From CAJQQY01 sp964352225 (lineage in GTDB: Bacteria; Bacteroidota; Bacteroidia; Chitinophagales; Saprospiraceae): a stretch of DNA of 12,662 nt. The notes under the pieces were generated by a model. It did no database searches. It had not been told where the DNA came from and was given only the letters and a program-made list of their open reading frames with translations. The position numbers were made by a program, and so were the translations under genes. Location: positions 1-12,662 of the forward strand of contig CAYGRM010000188.1 of assembly GCA_964352225.1 (NCBI GenBank), read 5' to 3'. This document shows, piece by piece, positions 1-7,132 of the stretch; position 1 is the stretch's first letter; each line of letters starts with the position of its first letter.

Positions 1-1152
1 CTCAATCAGATAATCAATTCCATGGAAATCGATATTCATTTTTTTTGCTTTTTGAAAATGTTCGTGGGCTAATTTTTCTTGATTAATTTTTTGATAATAA
101 TAACCTAAATGTAAAAATACAAAGGCGTTCGAATCATCCAAAGATTTTGACTTTTCAAGATCAGCAAGACCTTTTTCGGTTTGTCCTAAACGAACTTTTG
201 CTAGCCCTCGATTATTGTAGGCAAAGGCTGAATTTGGGTTGTGAATTATTGCAGAATCTAAATCATGAATAGCTTTTTCATATTCTCCAGTTTGAAGATA
301 GGCGTACCCTCTATTTTCCAAAGTACTAGCATCTTGATAATTTTTGTAAAGGTATTTATTGAATGAATTGATGGCATTGGAATAGTCTCCTTTTTGCATT
401 TGTAAATAACCAAGAACTGAAAAATCATTTAGTTCAATTTGTTTTTTTTCAAAAAGAATATCGTATTGATGGATTGCTTCTTCATACTTTTTTGCGGTCA
501 TCAAACATTGAATCAAACTCAAGTAAACCTGTTTATTTTCATATCCATCTTCGATTAGATTTTTGAAAATAGCAATTGCCTCGTCGTATTTTTTTTTATT
601 ATAAAAATCAATTCCTTCAAAATAACTCGGTGGAAATTTTCTCTCTTGAATGATCATCATTAATAATGTTCCATCATTGTATCCTAGGGATCCGTCATGC
701 ATCACCAATGGATTTTTTGAAGGGATAATATTCACCAAGAAATCCCAGATAGATGAAATAATAAAACAAGTAAATATGATCTCCACCAAATCACTCCAAT
801 CACCAAATCGAAGTAGCAAACCTAGGATTACGCCAATCAATAAACTAAAGATTGGTCCTCCTAAAACGATGATAAATTTCCCCCAATAATCGGTAGCTCC
901 TTGGTGCTTGCAAAGTCCAATATTCCAATGCAAAAAATCAAATTTGAAAAACGTTTTTAATCTACCTAAGGTGAAATGAGAGCTGTTCTCCTCATCGCCA
1001 TAGGAACCGATGTGAATTTGGACTTCTTCCTTGGTGAACGCTAGAGATGGTAATGCGTGCCCCATCTCATGAATATAAGTCGTAAGAATTCGTGCGAAGG
1101 CAAACCCCACGATCCATCCAACTGCCAACAAAATGCCCAAAAGAATTTCCAT
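1..1152 (-). CDS. M50-type membrane zinc metallopeptidase fused to TPR repeats (3' end outside window)
   Basis: An open frame of 384 codons runs off the left edge without a stop, so the C-terminus is missing. The ATG at 1152 is the first possible start, since an in-frame TAA lies 24 bases upstream. Residues 3-24 are hydrophobic and lead into HEMGH (28-32), the HExxH zinc motif. Two further membrane segments lie near 93-115, which contains GGP at 98-100, and 121-141. They are followed by NIIP (141-144) and a DG at 153-154. This order matches the site-2-protease (M50) layout of HExxH followed by N-x-x-P...DG, where the Asp is the third zinc ligand. From about residue 176 to the edge the protein is helical TPR, with repeats near 178, 244, 277, 311 and 345. 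The family cleaves membrane proteins in or near the bilayer; the TPR half probably binds partners. The substrate is unknown. It could be a catalytically weak relative, because the DG motif is not the textbook LDGG. Confidence 0.8.
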   Translation of the reverse strand, partial: MEILLGILLAVGWIVGFAFARILTTYIHEMGHALPSLAFTKEEVQIHIGSYGDEENSSHFTLGRLKTFFKFDFLHWNIGLCKHQGATDYWGKFIIVLGGPIFSLLIGVILGLLLRFGDWSDLVEIIFTCFIISSIWDFLVNIIPSKNPLVMHDGSLGYNDGTLLMMIIQERKFPPSYFEGIDFYNKKKYDEAIAIFKNLIEDGYENKQVYLSLIQCLMTAKKYEEAIHQYDILFEKKQIELNDFSVLGYLQMQKGDYSNAINSFNKYLYKNYQDASTLENRGYAYLQTGEYEKAIHDLDSAIIHNPNSAFAYNNRGLAKVRLGQTEKGLADLEKSKSLDDSNAFVFLHLGYYYQKINQEKLAHEHFQKAKKMNIDFHGIDYLIE

Positions 1153-1396
1153 AAAAAATTGATTGTCAATATTTTAAATCAAAGAGAAAAATAGGGAAAA
1201 TAGAGAAGTTAAATTTTGACAAGTGCTAAGCAAACCTTTAATATTTAAATTTTGTTCTATTTTTCGTTCCTTTGTTTTTCTTAATTTTAAAGTAACAAAT
1301 TAATTATTGCAATTTGAAAATTGCGATTGATAAGTTTAAAAAATGCATAGAAACTGTTTCTTAAATAACTTCAATGTTTTAATCCACCAGAATATT

Positions 1397-3643
1397 ATGA
1401 ATAGAATTTTCCTTTTCACATTTGTTGTTTTTATTTTATTTGGAGAACAAGCTGATGCCCAGGTCATCCGACGACTGGAGGTTGGTTTTGAAAAAAATGG
1501 TTTGGATCTACAAAATCCATTTGCTGGAGGCTTAAACTCCCCAGAAATAAATGCGGTCGATTTGAATAATGATGGTGTGTTAGATGTGCATTTTTTTGAT
1601 AAGGCTGGAGAAGTACATTTGACTTTTTTGAATAATGGTTCGACTGATGGAACTGCGTACGAATTTGCACCTGAGTATGCTGATAATTTTCCAGACACCA
1701 AAGGTTGGGTTTTGCTTAGAGATTATAATGGTGATGGAATTATGGATATGTTTTCTTATTCTGATAAACCCGGAATTCATGGTGTGAAGGTGCATCAGGG
1801 AAGTTATGAGAATGATAAAATTACTTTCAACCGATTATTTCATGCTGATGGGCCACATAATCTTTTATCTTTTTTAATTCCAAATGGAACCTATCCTCAA
1901 ATTGCTATTACTAATGAAGATCTTCCTGCCATTGATGATATTGATAACGATGGAGATCTTGATATTTTAACTTTTGACCTTGGTGGAGCAACGATAGAAA
2001 TGTATAAAAATCTATCTGTAGAAATGGGATATGGTTTAGATAGTTTGAAGTTTCAATTGTCTGATAATTGTTGGGGAAATTTTAAGGAAGCAGGTCTAAG
2101 TTCCGAAATTCAATTAGGAACCGATACGGATATTTGCCCATCACTTTGGAATCCAACCGTGGAAACTAGACACTCAGGGTCGACTATTCTGAGTTTTGAC
2201 GATAATAATGATGGCGATAAAGAATTAGTTTTGGGAGATTTGAGCGGGCTGACATTGGTTTATTTAGAAAATGGAGGAACTTCTGAGAATTCATTTATTA
2301 CTGACTTTGACCCAACTTATCCAAGTTATGATGTTCCGGTTGACATGCCGATTTTCTTAGCAGGATTTTATTTGGATATGGATAATGATGGAAATAAAGA
2401 TTTGATCGCAGCTCCAAATAATTTTAAATCTTCGGAAGACGATCAAAACATCTGGTTTTATAAAAATGTAACCAACAACGAATTTCCAGAATTTGAATTT
2501 CAACAAAATGACTTTCTAGTGGAGACGATGATTGATAATGGAACAGGAGCGAATCCTACTTTTGCAGATGTCAATGCAGATGGTTTGCTGGATATGGTTG
2601 TTGGAAATATTACTTACTTTTTGCCTGGTGGGAATAAAGATTCGCGATTGTTTCTTTATGAAAATATTGGAACATTGAGTACGCCGAAGTATAAATTGGC
2701 TGATGATAATTACTTAGGATTAAATCAGTATAATTCTACGAGTAGTTATTTTAATTTTTCTCCAACATTTGGTGATTTGGATAATGATGGAGATCTGGAT
2801 TTGTTGGTGGGAGAGGAGACAGGTAAGTTAATTTATTTTGAAAATACAGCTGGTGCTGGAAATCCTTTTTCCTTTGGGATGCCTAATTTAGAATTTCAAG
2901 GTATTGATGCAGGGCAAGGAGTTAATCCGCAAATCATCGATGTGAATCGAGATGGCTTAAATGATTTGTTGGTTGGTTGGAGATTAGGAAAAGTAATTTA
3001 TTATCCTAACACCGGTACGGCAGGTGCTCCACAGTTTGAGTCCGATCAATTTACTGCTCCAAATGATCCAAATTTTGGAGGTATTGATACTCGAATTATT
3101 CCAGGGTTTGATGGAGCTGCTTCTCCAACGATGATTGATGTGGATGGAGAGTATGTTTTATATGTGGGGACTCAACGAGGGCGTATTGAGGTATATGAAA
3201 ACATAGATGGAAACTTGGATGGCGATTTTACGATGGTTGATTCTACTTTTGGAAAAATCCGCGAAGGTCAAATTACTCATATTGACATAGCAGATATTAA
3301 TGGCAATGGGAAGTTGGATTATATTGTCGGAAATAGTCGAGGAGGATTAGGATTTTTTACCTCTGATTCTCCCGTTTCGAATAACAATTTATCCAATGAT
3401 AAATCATTGAATATCAAAGTTTTACCTAATCCAGCAAATGACTTTGTTTATTTTGAAATAGATGGATTTGAAGAAGGACAAACTCAGTTACGTTTGTTTA
3501 ATTCAGTTGGGCAAATTGCATTGGAGAAAACTCTTCCATATTGGAAATCTGGAGTGGACTTGAGTCGGTTACCCGCTGGAATTTATTTTTGTGAAATTAC
3601 GATTGGGCAAAATCGAGGGGTTAAGAAGTTGATTAAAAATTAA
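1397..3643 (+). CDS. Secreted FG-GAP/VCBS beta-propeller protein with T9SS sorting domain
   Basis: I start at the ATG at 1397 because it opens a clean signal peptide: MNR, a hydrophobic core, then ADA-Q as the cleavage site near residue 22. An in-frame ATG at 1343 would put 18 polar residues before it. The 748-residue product has nine calcium-loop motifs of the form D-x-[DN]-x-[DN]-G-x-x-[DE], starting near residues 55, 109, 181, 268, 327, 391, 460, 515 and 633. They lie within FG-GAP/VCBS blades that typically end in phrases such as LIYFEN or VIYYPN. Residues 672-748 form a type A T9SS C-terminal domain (PNPAND, then LFNSVGQ, then LPAGIYF and a basic end). By family knowledge it is exported by Sec, passed through the type IX system and released or attached at the surface. 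The ligand or substrate is not evident; no enzyme motif is visible. The gene ends at a long hairpin shared with convergent yggS. Confidence 0.9.
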   Translation: MNRIFLFTFVVFILFGEQADAQVIRRLEVGFEKNGLDLQNPFAGGLNSPEINAVDLNNDGVLDVHFFDKAGEVHLTFLNNGSTDGTAYEFAPEYADNFPDTKGWVLLRDYNGDGIMDMFSYSDKPGIHGVKVHQGSYENDKITFNRLFHADGPHNLLSFLIPNGTYPQIAITNEDLPAIDDIDNDGDLDILTFDLGGATIEMYKNLSVEMGYGLDSLKFQLSDNCWGNFKEAGLSSEIQLGTDTDICPSLWNPTVETRHSGSTILSFDDNNDGDKELVLGDLSGLTLVYLENGGTSENSFITDFDPTYPSYDVPVDMPIFLAGFYLDMDNDGNKDLIAAPNNFKSSEDDQNIWFYKNVTNNEFPEFEFQQNDFLVETMIDNGTGANPTFADVNADGLLDMVVGNITYFLPGGNKDSRLFLYENIGTLSTPKYKLADDNYLGLNQYNSTSSYFNFSPTFGDLDNDGDLDLLVGEETGKLIYFENTAGAGNPFSFGMPNLEFQGIDAGQGVNPQIIDVNRDGLNDLLVGWRLGKVIYYPNTGTAGAPQFESDQFTAPNDPNFGGIDTRIIPGFDGAASPTMIDVDGEYVLYVGTQRGRIEVYENIDGNLDGDFTMVDSTFGKIREGQITHIDIADINGNGKLDYIVGNSRGGLGFFTSDSPVSNNNLSNDKSLNIKVLPNPANDFVYFEIDGFEEGQTQLRLFNSVGQIALEKTLPYWKSGVDLSRLPAGIYFCEITIGQNRGVKKLIKN

Positions 3644-3644
3644 A

Positions 3645-3730
3645 TTGAATCTCGAATATCCAACAAAAAGTAAGAATAGAGTTTACTTCCTGCAAAATTC
3701 CTTACTCCTTGTTGGATATTCGAGATTCAA
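3645..3730. terminator. Long inverted repeat, probable bidirectional terminator
   Basis: Arms 3645-3666 and 3709-3730 are perfect 22-base inverted copies. With two mismatches the stem extends inward to 30 pairs (3645-3674 with 3701-3730), leaving a loop of 26 bases. It begins one base after the stop of the propeller gene and ends two bases before the stop codon of yggS, exactly between convergent genes. Neither side has a perfect T-tract, although the minus-strand exit reads TTAATTTTTAA. The stem is longer than a usual intrinsic terminator. Confidence 0.75.
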
Positions 3731-3732
3731 AA

Positions 3733-4383
3733 CTATCTAGCACCGAATAACAAACTCCCAATTCTAACCATCGTACTCCCTTCCTCTGCAGCAATTTCAT
3801 AGTCTCCAGACATTCCCATCGAAATTTCTTTAAAGCTATCATCACCTGCAAAAAACTCCTTTTTCAACTCTATAAAAATATTTTTTAACCTTCGGAATTC
3901 ATTGCGCACTTGATCTGTATCATCGGTGAACGTAGCCATTCCCATCACCCCAACAACTTTAATATTTTTAGAATTTTTATAAAAATCACTATTTAAAATC
4001 TCCTGAGCTTCAGATAGGTCAAGTCCAAATTTAGTATCTTCCTCAGCAATATGAAATTGCAATAAAACTTCAATCACTCGATCATTCTTTCTGCCTTGTT
4101 TTTCAATTTCTTTCAACAATTTCAGGCTATCCACAGAATGAATCAATGCCACAAATGGAGCAATATATTTTACTTTATTAGTTTGCAAATGACCGATCGC
4201 ATGCCACTCAATATCTTTCGGAAGAGCCTCATATTTCCAAGTCAATTCTTGCACCTTATTTTCTCCAAAAGCTCTTTGACCTTGATCGTATAATTCTTGA
4301 ATAGCCTCTGCGGGTTTAGTTTTCGATACGGCGTCCAAAGTGGTTGAAGTTGGAGCTAATTTTTTTAAGATTTTATTAAACAT
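3733..4383 (-). CDS. yggS: YggS/PROSC family pyridoxal-phosphate homeostasis protein
   Basis: The 216-residue product is a PLP-binding TIM-barrel protein of the YggS/YBL036C/PROSC family, slightly shorter than the E. coli protein because the N-terminus is trimmed. AVSKTKP (18-24) carries the PLP lysine, probably K21. GENKVQEL (40-47) and the signature HAIGHLQTNK (61-70) follow. Near the end, SMGMSGDYEIAAEEGSTMVRIG (188-209) is the phosphate-binding part, and the protein finishes in FGAR as the family does. It has no known catalytic reaction; it buffers free PLP and affects amino-acid and vitamin B6 balance in the cytoplasm. It is transcribed alone, with a convergent neighbour downstream and a divergent small gene upstream. 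A leader of unusual dyad symmetry lies at 4401-4450. Confidence 0.95.
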   Translation of the reverse strand: MFNKILKKLAPTSTTLDAVSKTKPAEAIQELYDQGQRAFGENKVQELTWKYEALPKDIEWHAIGHLQTNKVKYIAPFVALIHSVDSLKLLKEIEKQGRKNDRVIEVLLQFHIAEEDTKFGLDLSEAQEILNSDFYKNSKNIKVVGVMGMATFTDDTDQVRNEFRRLKNIFIELKKEFFAGDDSFKEISMGMSGDYEIAAEEGSTMVRIGSLLFGAR

Positions 4384-4400
4384 AAGTATGAATTTTTATA

Positions 4401-4450
4401 CCTCATCTTTTGTCCCATTTCCTGAAAATGAGAAGGAATTGGGAATGAGG
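4401..4450. other. Imperfect inverted repeat in the yggS leader
   Basis: CCTCAT (4401-4406) plus TCCCATTTCCT (4413-4423) can pair with 4434-4450. The pairing has one mismatch and a six-base bulge (4407-4412). It lies 18-67 bases before the yggS start, so it would sit in the 5' leader if the promoter is upstream. It has no T-tract toward yggS. On the plus strand it is followed by TGTCTATTTTTTATA, so it might instead stop antisense transcription. Confidence 0.35.
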
Positions 4451-4555
4451 TGTCTATTTTTTATAAAAACATTAACAAGCAAAGACTGACTAAGTTCGGC
4501 ACGTTTTTCGTTTTTCAAATATTACTTTTTAAAACAATATTTAAAAATTTAAATC

Positions 4556-4762
4556 ATGAGTAATTTTCAATTTCAACGAGCAGAAAGAATCACCAAAAGA
4601 AAAGCATTAGTTTTCACTATTCTTTTCCATGTATTGTTATTTGGTGGAGTTACTTTTGGAACTGAAATGGGCGATAAAATAACCGATACCATCAAAGAGT
4701 ATTTTCAAGGAGAACAACCTGTGAAAAGCATTAAAGAACCGTTAGCTAAAAACAAAAAGTGA
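4556..4762 (+). CDS. Small single-pass membrane protein, function unknown
   Basis: The product is 68 residues: a basic N-terminus (AERITKRK, 9-16), one hydrophobic segment near 17-35 (ALVFTILFHVLLFGGVTFG), then a charged soluble tail rich in Lys, Glu and Gln. The basic-before-hydrophobic order predicts the N-terminus inside and the tail in the periplasm. The hydrophobic segment with FHVLL recalls the N-terminal anchor of TonB-type proteins, but no energising or C-terminal TonB domain follows, so I assign no function. The leader is AT-rich with no Shine-Dalgarno motif. The stop codon lies inside the stem of its own terminator. Codon usage looks like that of its neighbours, and it is flanked by proper non-coding regions on both sides, which supports a real gene. 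Confidence 0.7.
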   Translation: MSNFQFQRAERITKRKALVFTILFHVLLFGGVTFGTEMGDKITDTIKEYFQGEQPVKSIKEPLAKNKK

Positions 4763-4791
4763 ATAATTGCCTTTGGTAATTATTCACTTTT
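4755..4791. terminator. Bidirectional terminator overlapping the small-gene stop codon
   Basis: A perfect 14-base inverted repeat (4755-4768 with 4778-4791) extends inward by three pairs, one of them G-T, to close on a TTT loop at 4772-4774. The plus transcript ends in TTTTC. The minus transcript from the kinase ends in TTTTTGTTTTTAG, a better T-tract. The stop codon TGA (4760-4762) of the 68-residue gene is within the left arm. Confidence 0.85.
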
Positions 4792-4813
4792 CATTTCTTG
4801 AGTTTGTTTTTAT

Positions 4814-5458
4814 TTAAAATAAACCATGCAATTCTCCAGAAACCATATTCATTACTTTTCCTAAATCTTCTGGATTATTTTTGAAATCCATCGTGTTCAC
4901 ATCAATCACTAAAAGTTTTCCAGATTTATATCCAGCTATCCATTCTTCGTATCGTTCGTTTAATCTTTTTAGATAATCCAAACTCATATTTCCTTCATAA
5001 TCTCTACCTCTAGATTGGATATGAGAAACTAAAGTTGAGATATCAGCTTTCAAATAAATCAACAAATCTGGAGCTTGAACTTGGGAAGTCATGGTTTCAA
5101 AAAGGTCAGAATAATTCTCAAAATCACGTGTGGTCATTAATCCCATATCATGTAAGTTCGGAGCAAAAATGAAGGCATCTTCAAAGATGGTTCGATCTTG
5201 AATGACTGTTTTTTCCCCATTTAGAATATTCAGAATTTGCCGATATCGACTATTGAGAAAATAAACCTGAAGGTTGAAGGACCAACGTTTCATGTCGCCA
5301 TAAAAATCGTTGAGATAAGGATTATCTTCAGTTGATTCATACTGAACTTCCCATCCGAAATTTTTACCTAATTGAGTACAAAGTGTCGTTTTCCCTGCTC
5401 CAATATTTCCTGCAACTGCCACGTACTTGACTTCTTTTTTTGTTTCCTCTGACTTCAT
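4814..5458 (-). CDS. Deoxynucleoside kinase (dNK family)
   Basis: The 214-residue cytoplasmic enzyme phosphorylates deoxynucleosides with ATP or another NTP in nucleotide salvage. GNIGAGKTT (17-25) is the P-loop. E41 and the aromatic-rich stretch around W59 to Y72 fit the nucleoside pocket. QDRTIFEDAFIFA (87-99) holds the DR(S/T) motif, with D88 the likely base and R89. SRGRDYE (149-155) is the arginine-rich LID. The length agrees with bacterial dAdo/dGuo kinases (about 200-220). Which base is preferred cannot be read from the sequence. The start is MKSEETKK, preceded by an A-rich leader. It is monocistronic here: the upstream gene is divergent, and the terminator at 4755-4791 follows. Confidence 0.92.
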   Translation of the reverse strand: MKSEETKKEVKYVAVAGNIGAGKTTLCTQLGKNFGWEVQYESTEDNPYLNDFYGDMKRWSFNLQVYFLNSRYRQILNILNGEKTVIQDRTIFEDAFIFAPNLHDMGLMTTRDFENYSDLFETMTSQVQAPDLLIYLKADISTLVSHIQSRGRDYEGNMSLDYLKRLNERYEEWIAGYKSGKLLVIDVNTMDFKNNPEDLGKVMNMVSGELHGLF

Positions 5459-5832
5459 TGTTATCTTTTAAGAATTTGTGTATTATAATTTTATCAAAAG
5501 CGATTTGTTTTTAGTGATGGATGATGTGTGAAATAGTTCATTTTTTTAATCTGTAGGATTCATCACTTTTACTTATTAGTGTATCACTTCTTTTTACTTA
5601 GCATATTTAATAAGTTGCGAAAATACGATTACTATAATTATTTTTGGAATGTATGGGTTTAAAGTTTTCCACTAACTTAAAGAAGTTGTAAAAAACTTGT
5701 TAAGCTTGAAAATTCAAGGTGAGCTTTTGAATATTGGAATTTAAAAATGGTTAATTTGCAATTCCCTTTGAAGAAATGAATTAAAAAATGCGATTGACAG
5801 ATAAAAACCTATCAATCATCTAATATTTTAAA
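5459..5832. other. Divergent promoter region between the kinase and gatC
   Basis: No reading frame of interest is seen in these 374 bases; they are strongly AT-rich. They contain a candidate gatC promoter (5727-5758) and an imperfect direct repeat (5562-5575 and 5583-5600, both ATCACTT...TTTACTTA, with a four-base insertion in the second). A loose inverted repeat is also present, AGTGATGGAT (5513-5522) with ATTCATCACT (5558-5567), containing one G-T pair. No convincing promoter could be picked for the kinase. Confidence 0.6.
5727..5758 (+). promoter_or_regulatory. Candidate Bacteroidota-type promoter for gatC
   Basis: TTG (5727-5729, within TTTTG) is followed by 21 bases and TTAATTTG (5751-5758), which matches TAnnTTTG at all fixed positions but one. 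It would give a leader of roughly 65-70 bases before gatC. The region is AT-rich, so chance matches are common. Confidence 0.35.
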
Positions 5833-6120
5833 ATGAAAATAGATCAATCATTAATTTCAAGACTTGAACATTTAGCTCGCTTGGAACTTTCGGAATCAGA
5901 AAAAGAAGGTATTCGAAATGACCTCAACAACATTCTGCAAATGGTAGAAAAAATGGATGAGCTGAACACAGATAATGTTGAACCCCTTATTTACATCAAT
6001 GAACAACAAAATGTGTGGAGAGAAGACAAAGTTCAACATCAAGTAGATCGAAAAGAGGCACTCAAAAATGCTCCTGATAAAAATGAGCAATTTTTTAAAG
6101 TCCCAAAAGTGATTAAGTAA
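5833..6120 (+). CDS. gatC: Aspartyl/glutamyl-tRNA amidotransferase subunit C
   Basis: The 95-residue protein is the small subunit of GatCAB, which converts Glu-tRNA(Gln), and in many bacteria Asp-tRNA(Asn), to the amide form with ATP and glutamine-derived ammonia. It shows the family pattern: LEHLARLELSESEKEGIRNDL near 11-31, ILQMVEKMDELNTDNVEP (34-51), and a C-terminal tail in which EALKNAPDKNEQFFKVPKV matches the conserved DA...F.VP ending. GatC wraps between GatA and GatB and stabilises GatA. Neither gatA nor gatB is in the window, which is common because the three are often unlinked in Bacteroidota. The length is typical. The ABC ATPase gene follows 120 bases on, with no terminator seen between them. 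Confidence 0.95.
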   Translation: MKIDQSLISRLEHLARLELSESEKEGIRNDLNNILQMVEKMDELNTDNVEPLIYINEQQNVWREDKVQHQVDRKEALKNAPDKNEQFFKVPKVIK

Positions 6121-6240
6121 TTGGCTCTTTCAATGTTTTACACTTGGCGAGTCTCCCAAATAAGTTCAGGAAAAATAAATGAGTAAAAGTTGTAATGGTA
6201 GAACGCTGCCCAATTAAAATTCAATCAACAAAAAGATAAA

Positions 6241-6951
6241 ATGGATCCAATTATTTCAGTTAAAGAATTACGGAAAACTTATATAATGGGAGTGGAAAAA
6301 ATCCATGCCCTAAAAAATGTTTCCGTTGATATAAGAAAAAATGAATATGTTGCTTTGATGGGGCCTTCTGGTTCTGGAAAATCTACATTGATGAATTTAT
6401 TAGGTTGTTTGGATACACCTAGTAGTGGAAAGTATCATTTAAATGATATTGATGTAAGTGAGATGAGTGATGGAGAGCTAGCAGAAGTCCGAAATAAAGA
6501 AATTGGATTCGTTTTCCAAACCTTTAATTTATTGCCTCGATTATCTGCTTTGGATAATGTTGCACTACCGTTAGTTTATGCTGGTTTGGGGAAAAAAGCA
6601 AGAATAGAAAAAGCGGCTAAAGCACTAAATGCCGTTGGCTTGGGAGATAGAATGGATCACAAACCCAACGAACTTTCTGGAGGTCAGCGACAAAGAGTTG
6701 CCATTGCAAGAGCTTTGGTAAATGATCCTGCGATCATCTTAGCCGATGAGCCAACGGGTAACTTGGATACCAAAACTTCCATTGAAATTATGGAAATTTT
6801 GGAAAGATTACATGAGCAAGGCAACACGATTATTTTAGTAACTCACGAGCCTGATATTGCTGAACATGCCCATCGGATTATTCGATTGAGAGATGGATTA
6901 GTAGAAACGGATGAGAAAAACGAACAAATTGTTCGAGCAGCAGAAAGGTGA
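6241..6951 (+). CDS. ABC transporter ATP-binding protein, MacB/LolD type
   Basis: The 236-residue ATPase has every motif intact: Walker A GPSGSGKST (41-49), Q-loop FVFQTFNLLP with Q93, signature LSGGQ (145-149), Walker B IILADE (165-170), D-loop NLDT (174-177) and switch H202. The phrase FQTFNLLPRLSALDNVALPL is typical of the MacB/LolD/FtsE group, which works with FtsX-like permeases to move lipoproteins, peptides or drugs across the envelope by mechanotransmission. No permease gene is adjacent: gatC is upstream, and a terminator at 7026-7059 ends the unit. The partner is therefore elsewhere, and LolD, MacB or another role cannot be separated. The ATG is preceded by AAAAAGATAAA, the usual A-rich leader. 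Confidence 0.93.
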   Translation: MDPIISVKELRKTYIMGVEKIHALKNVSVDIRKNEYVALMGPSGSGKSTLMNLLGCLDTPSSGKYHLNDIDVSEMSDGELAEVRNKEIGFVFQTFNLLPRLSALDNVALPLVYAGLGKKARIEKAAKALNAVGLGDRMDHKPNELSGGQRQRVAIARALVNDPAIILADEPTGNLDTKTSIEIMEILERLHEQGNTIILVTHEPDIAEHAHRIIRLRDGLVETDEKNEQIVRAAER

Positions 6952-6957
6952 AATAAT

Positions 6958-6990
6958 AGTGAGGAGTCTTCATTATCAAAACTCATCACT
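6958..6990. other. Inverted repeat after the ABC ATPase gene
   Basis: AGTGAGGAGT (6958-6967) pairs with ACTCATCACT (6981-6990) with one mismatch and a loop of 13. No T-tract follows, so it is a weak stem ahead of the real terminator, possibly protecting the mRNA end. Confidence 0.35.
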
Positions 6991-7025
6991 CATCAAAATA
7001 ATTACGATTGTTAAATAAAATTGAG

Positions 7026-7059
7026 AGCGAATTTGAACAAAAATCAAATTCGCTTTTTT
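7026..7059 (+). terminator. Intrinsic terminator after the ABC ATPase gene
   Basis: AGCGAATTTGA (7026-7036) pairs perfectly with TCAAATTCGCT (7044-7054) around a seven-base loop, followed directly by a T-tract to 7059. This is a textbook intrinsic terminator, and it separates the gatC unit from the Fe-S protein. Confidence 0.9.
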
Positions 7060-7132
7060 AATAGCTAGAATTAATTGTTTACTTTTAGAGACTGTTTTGA
7101 AATGTAATTTATTTAACCAAAAAACGCTAAAA

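Noticed and set aside
650..889. A 79-codon plus-strand frame
   Set aside because: It lies wholly opposite the M50-TPR gene, which is supported by motifs; the frame has no recognisable domain.
1216..1244. TTGACA, 17 bases, TAATAT on the plus strand, resembling an E. coli sigma-70 promoter for the propeller gene
   Set aside because: Bacteroidota housekeeping sigma uses TTG/TAnnTTTG instead, and AT-rich sequence gives such matches easily. It was not listed as a promoter.
1309..1324. GCAATTT-GA-AAATTGC palindrome before the propeller gene
   Set aside because: Seven-base AT-rich arms with a two-base loop are likely by chance, and no function is indicated.
1336..1795. Several minus-strand frames opposite the start of the propeller gene
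   Set aside because: They are antisense to a signal peptide and calcium-loop coding sequence and show no domain or leader of their own.
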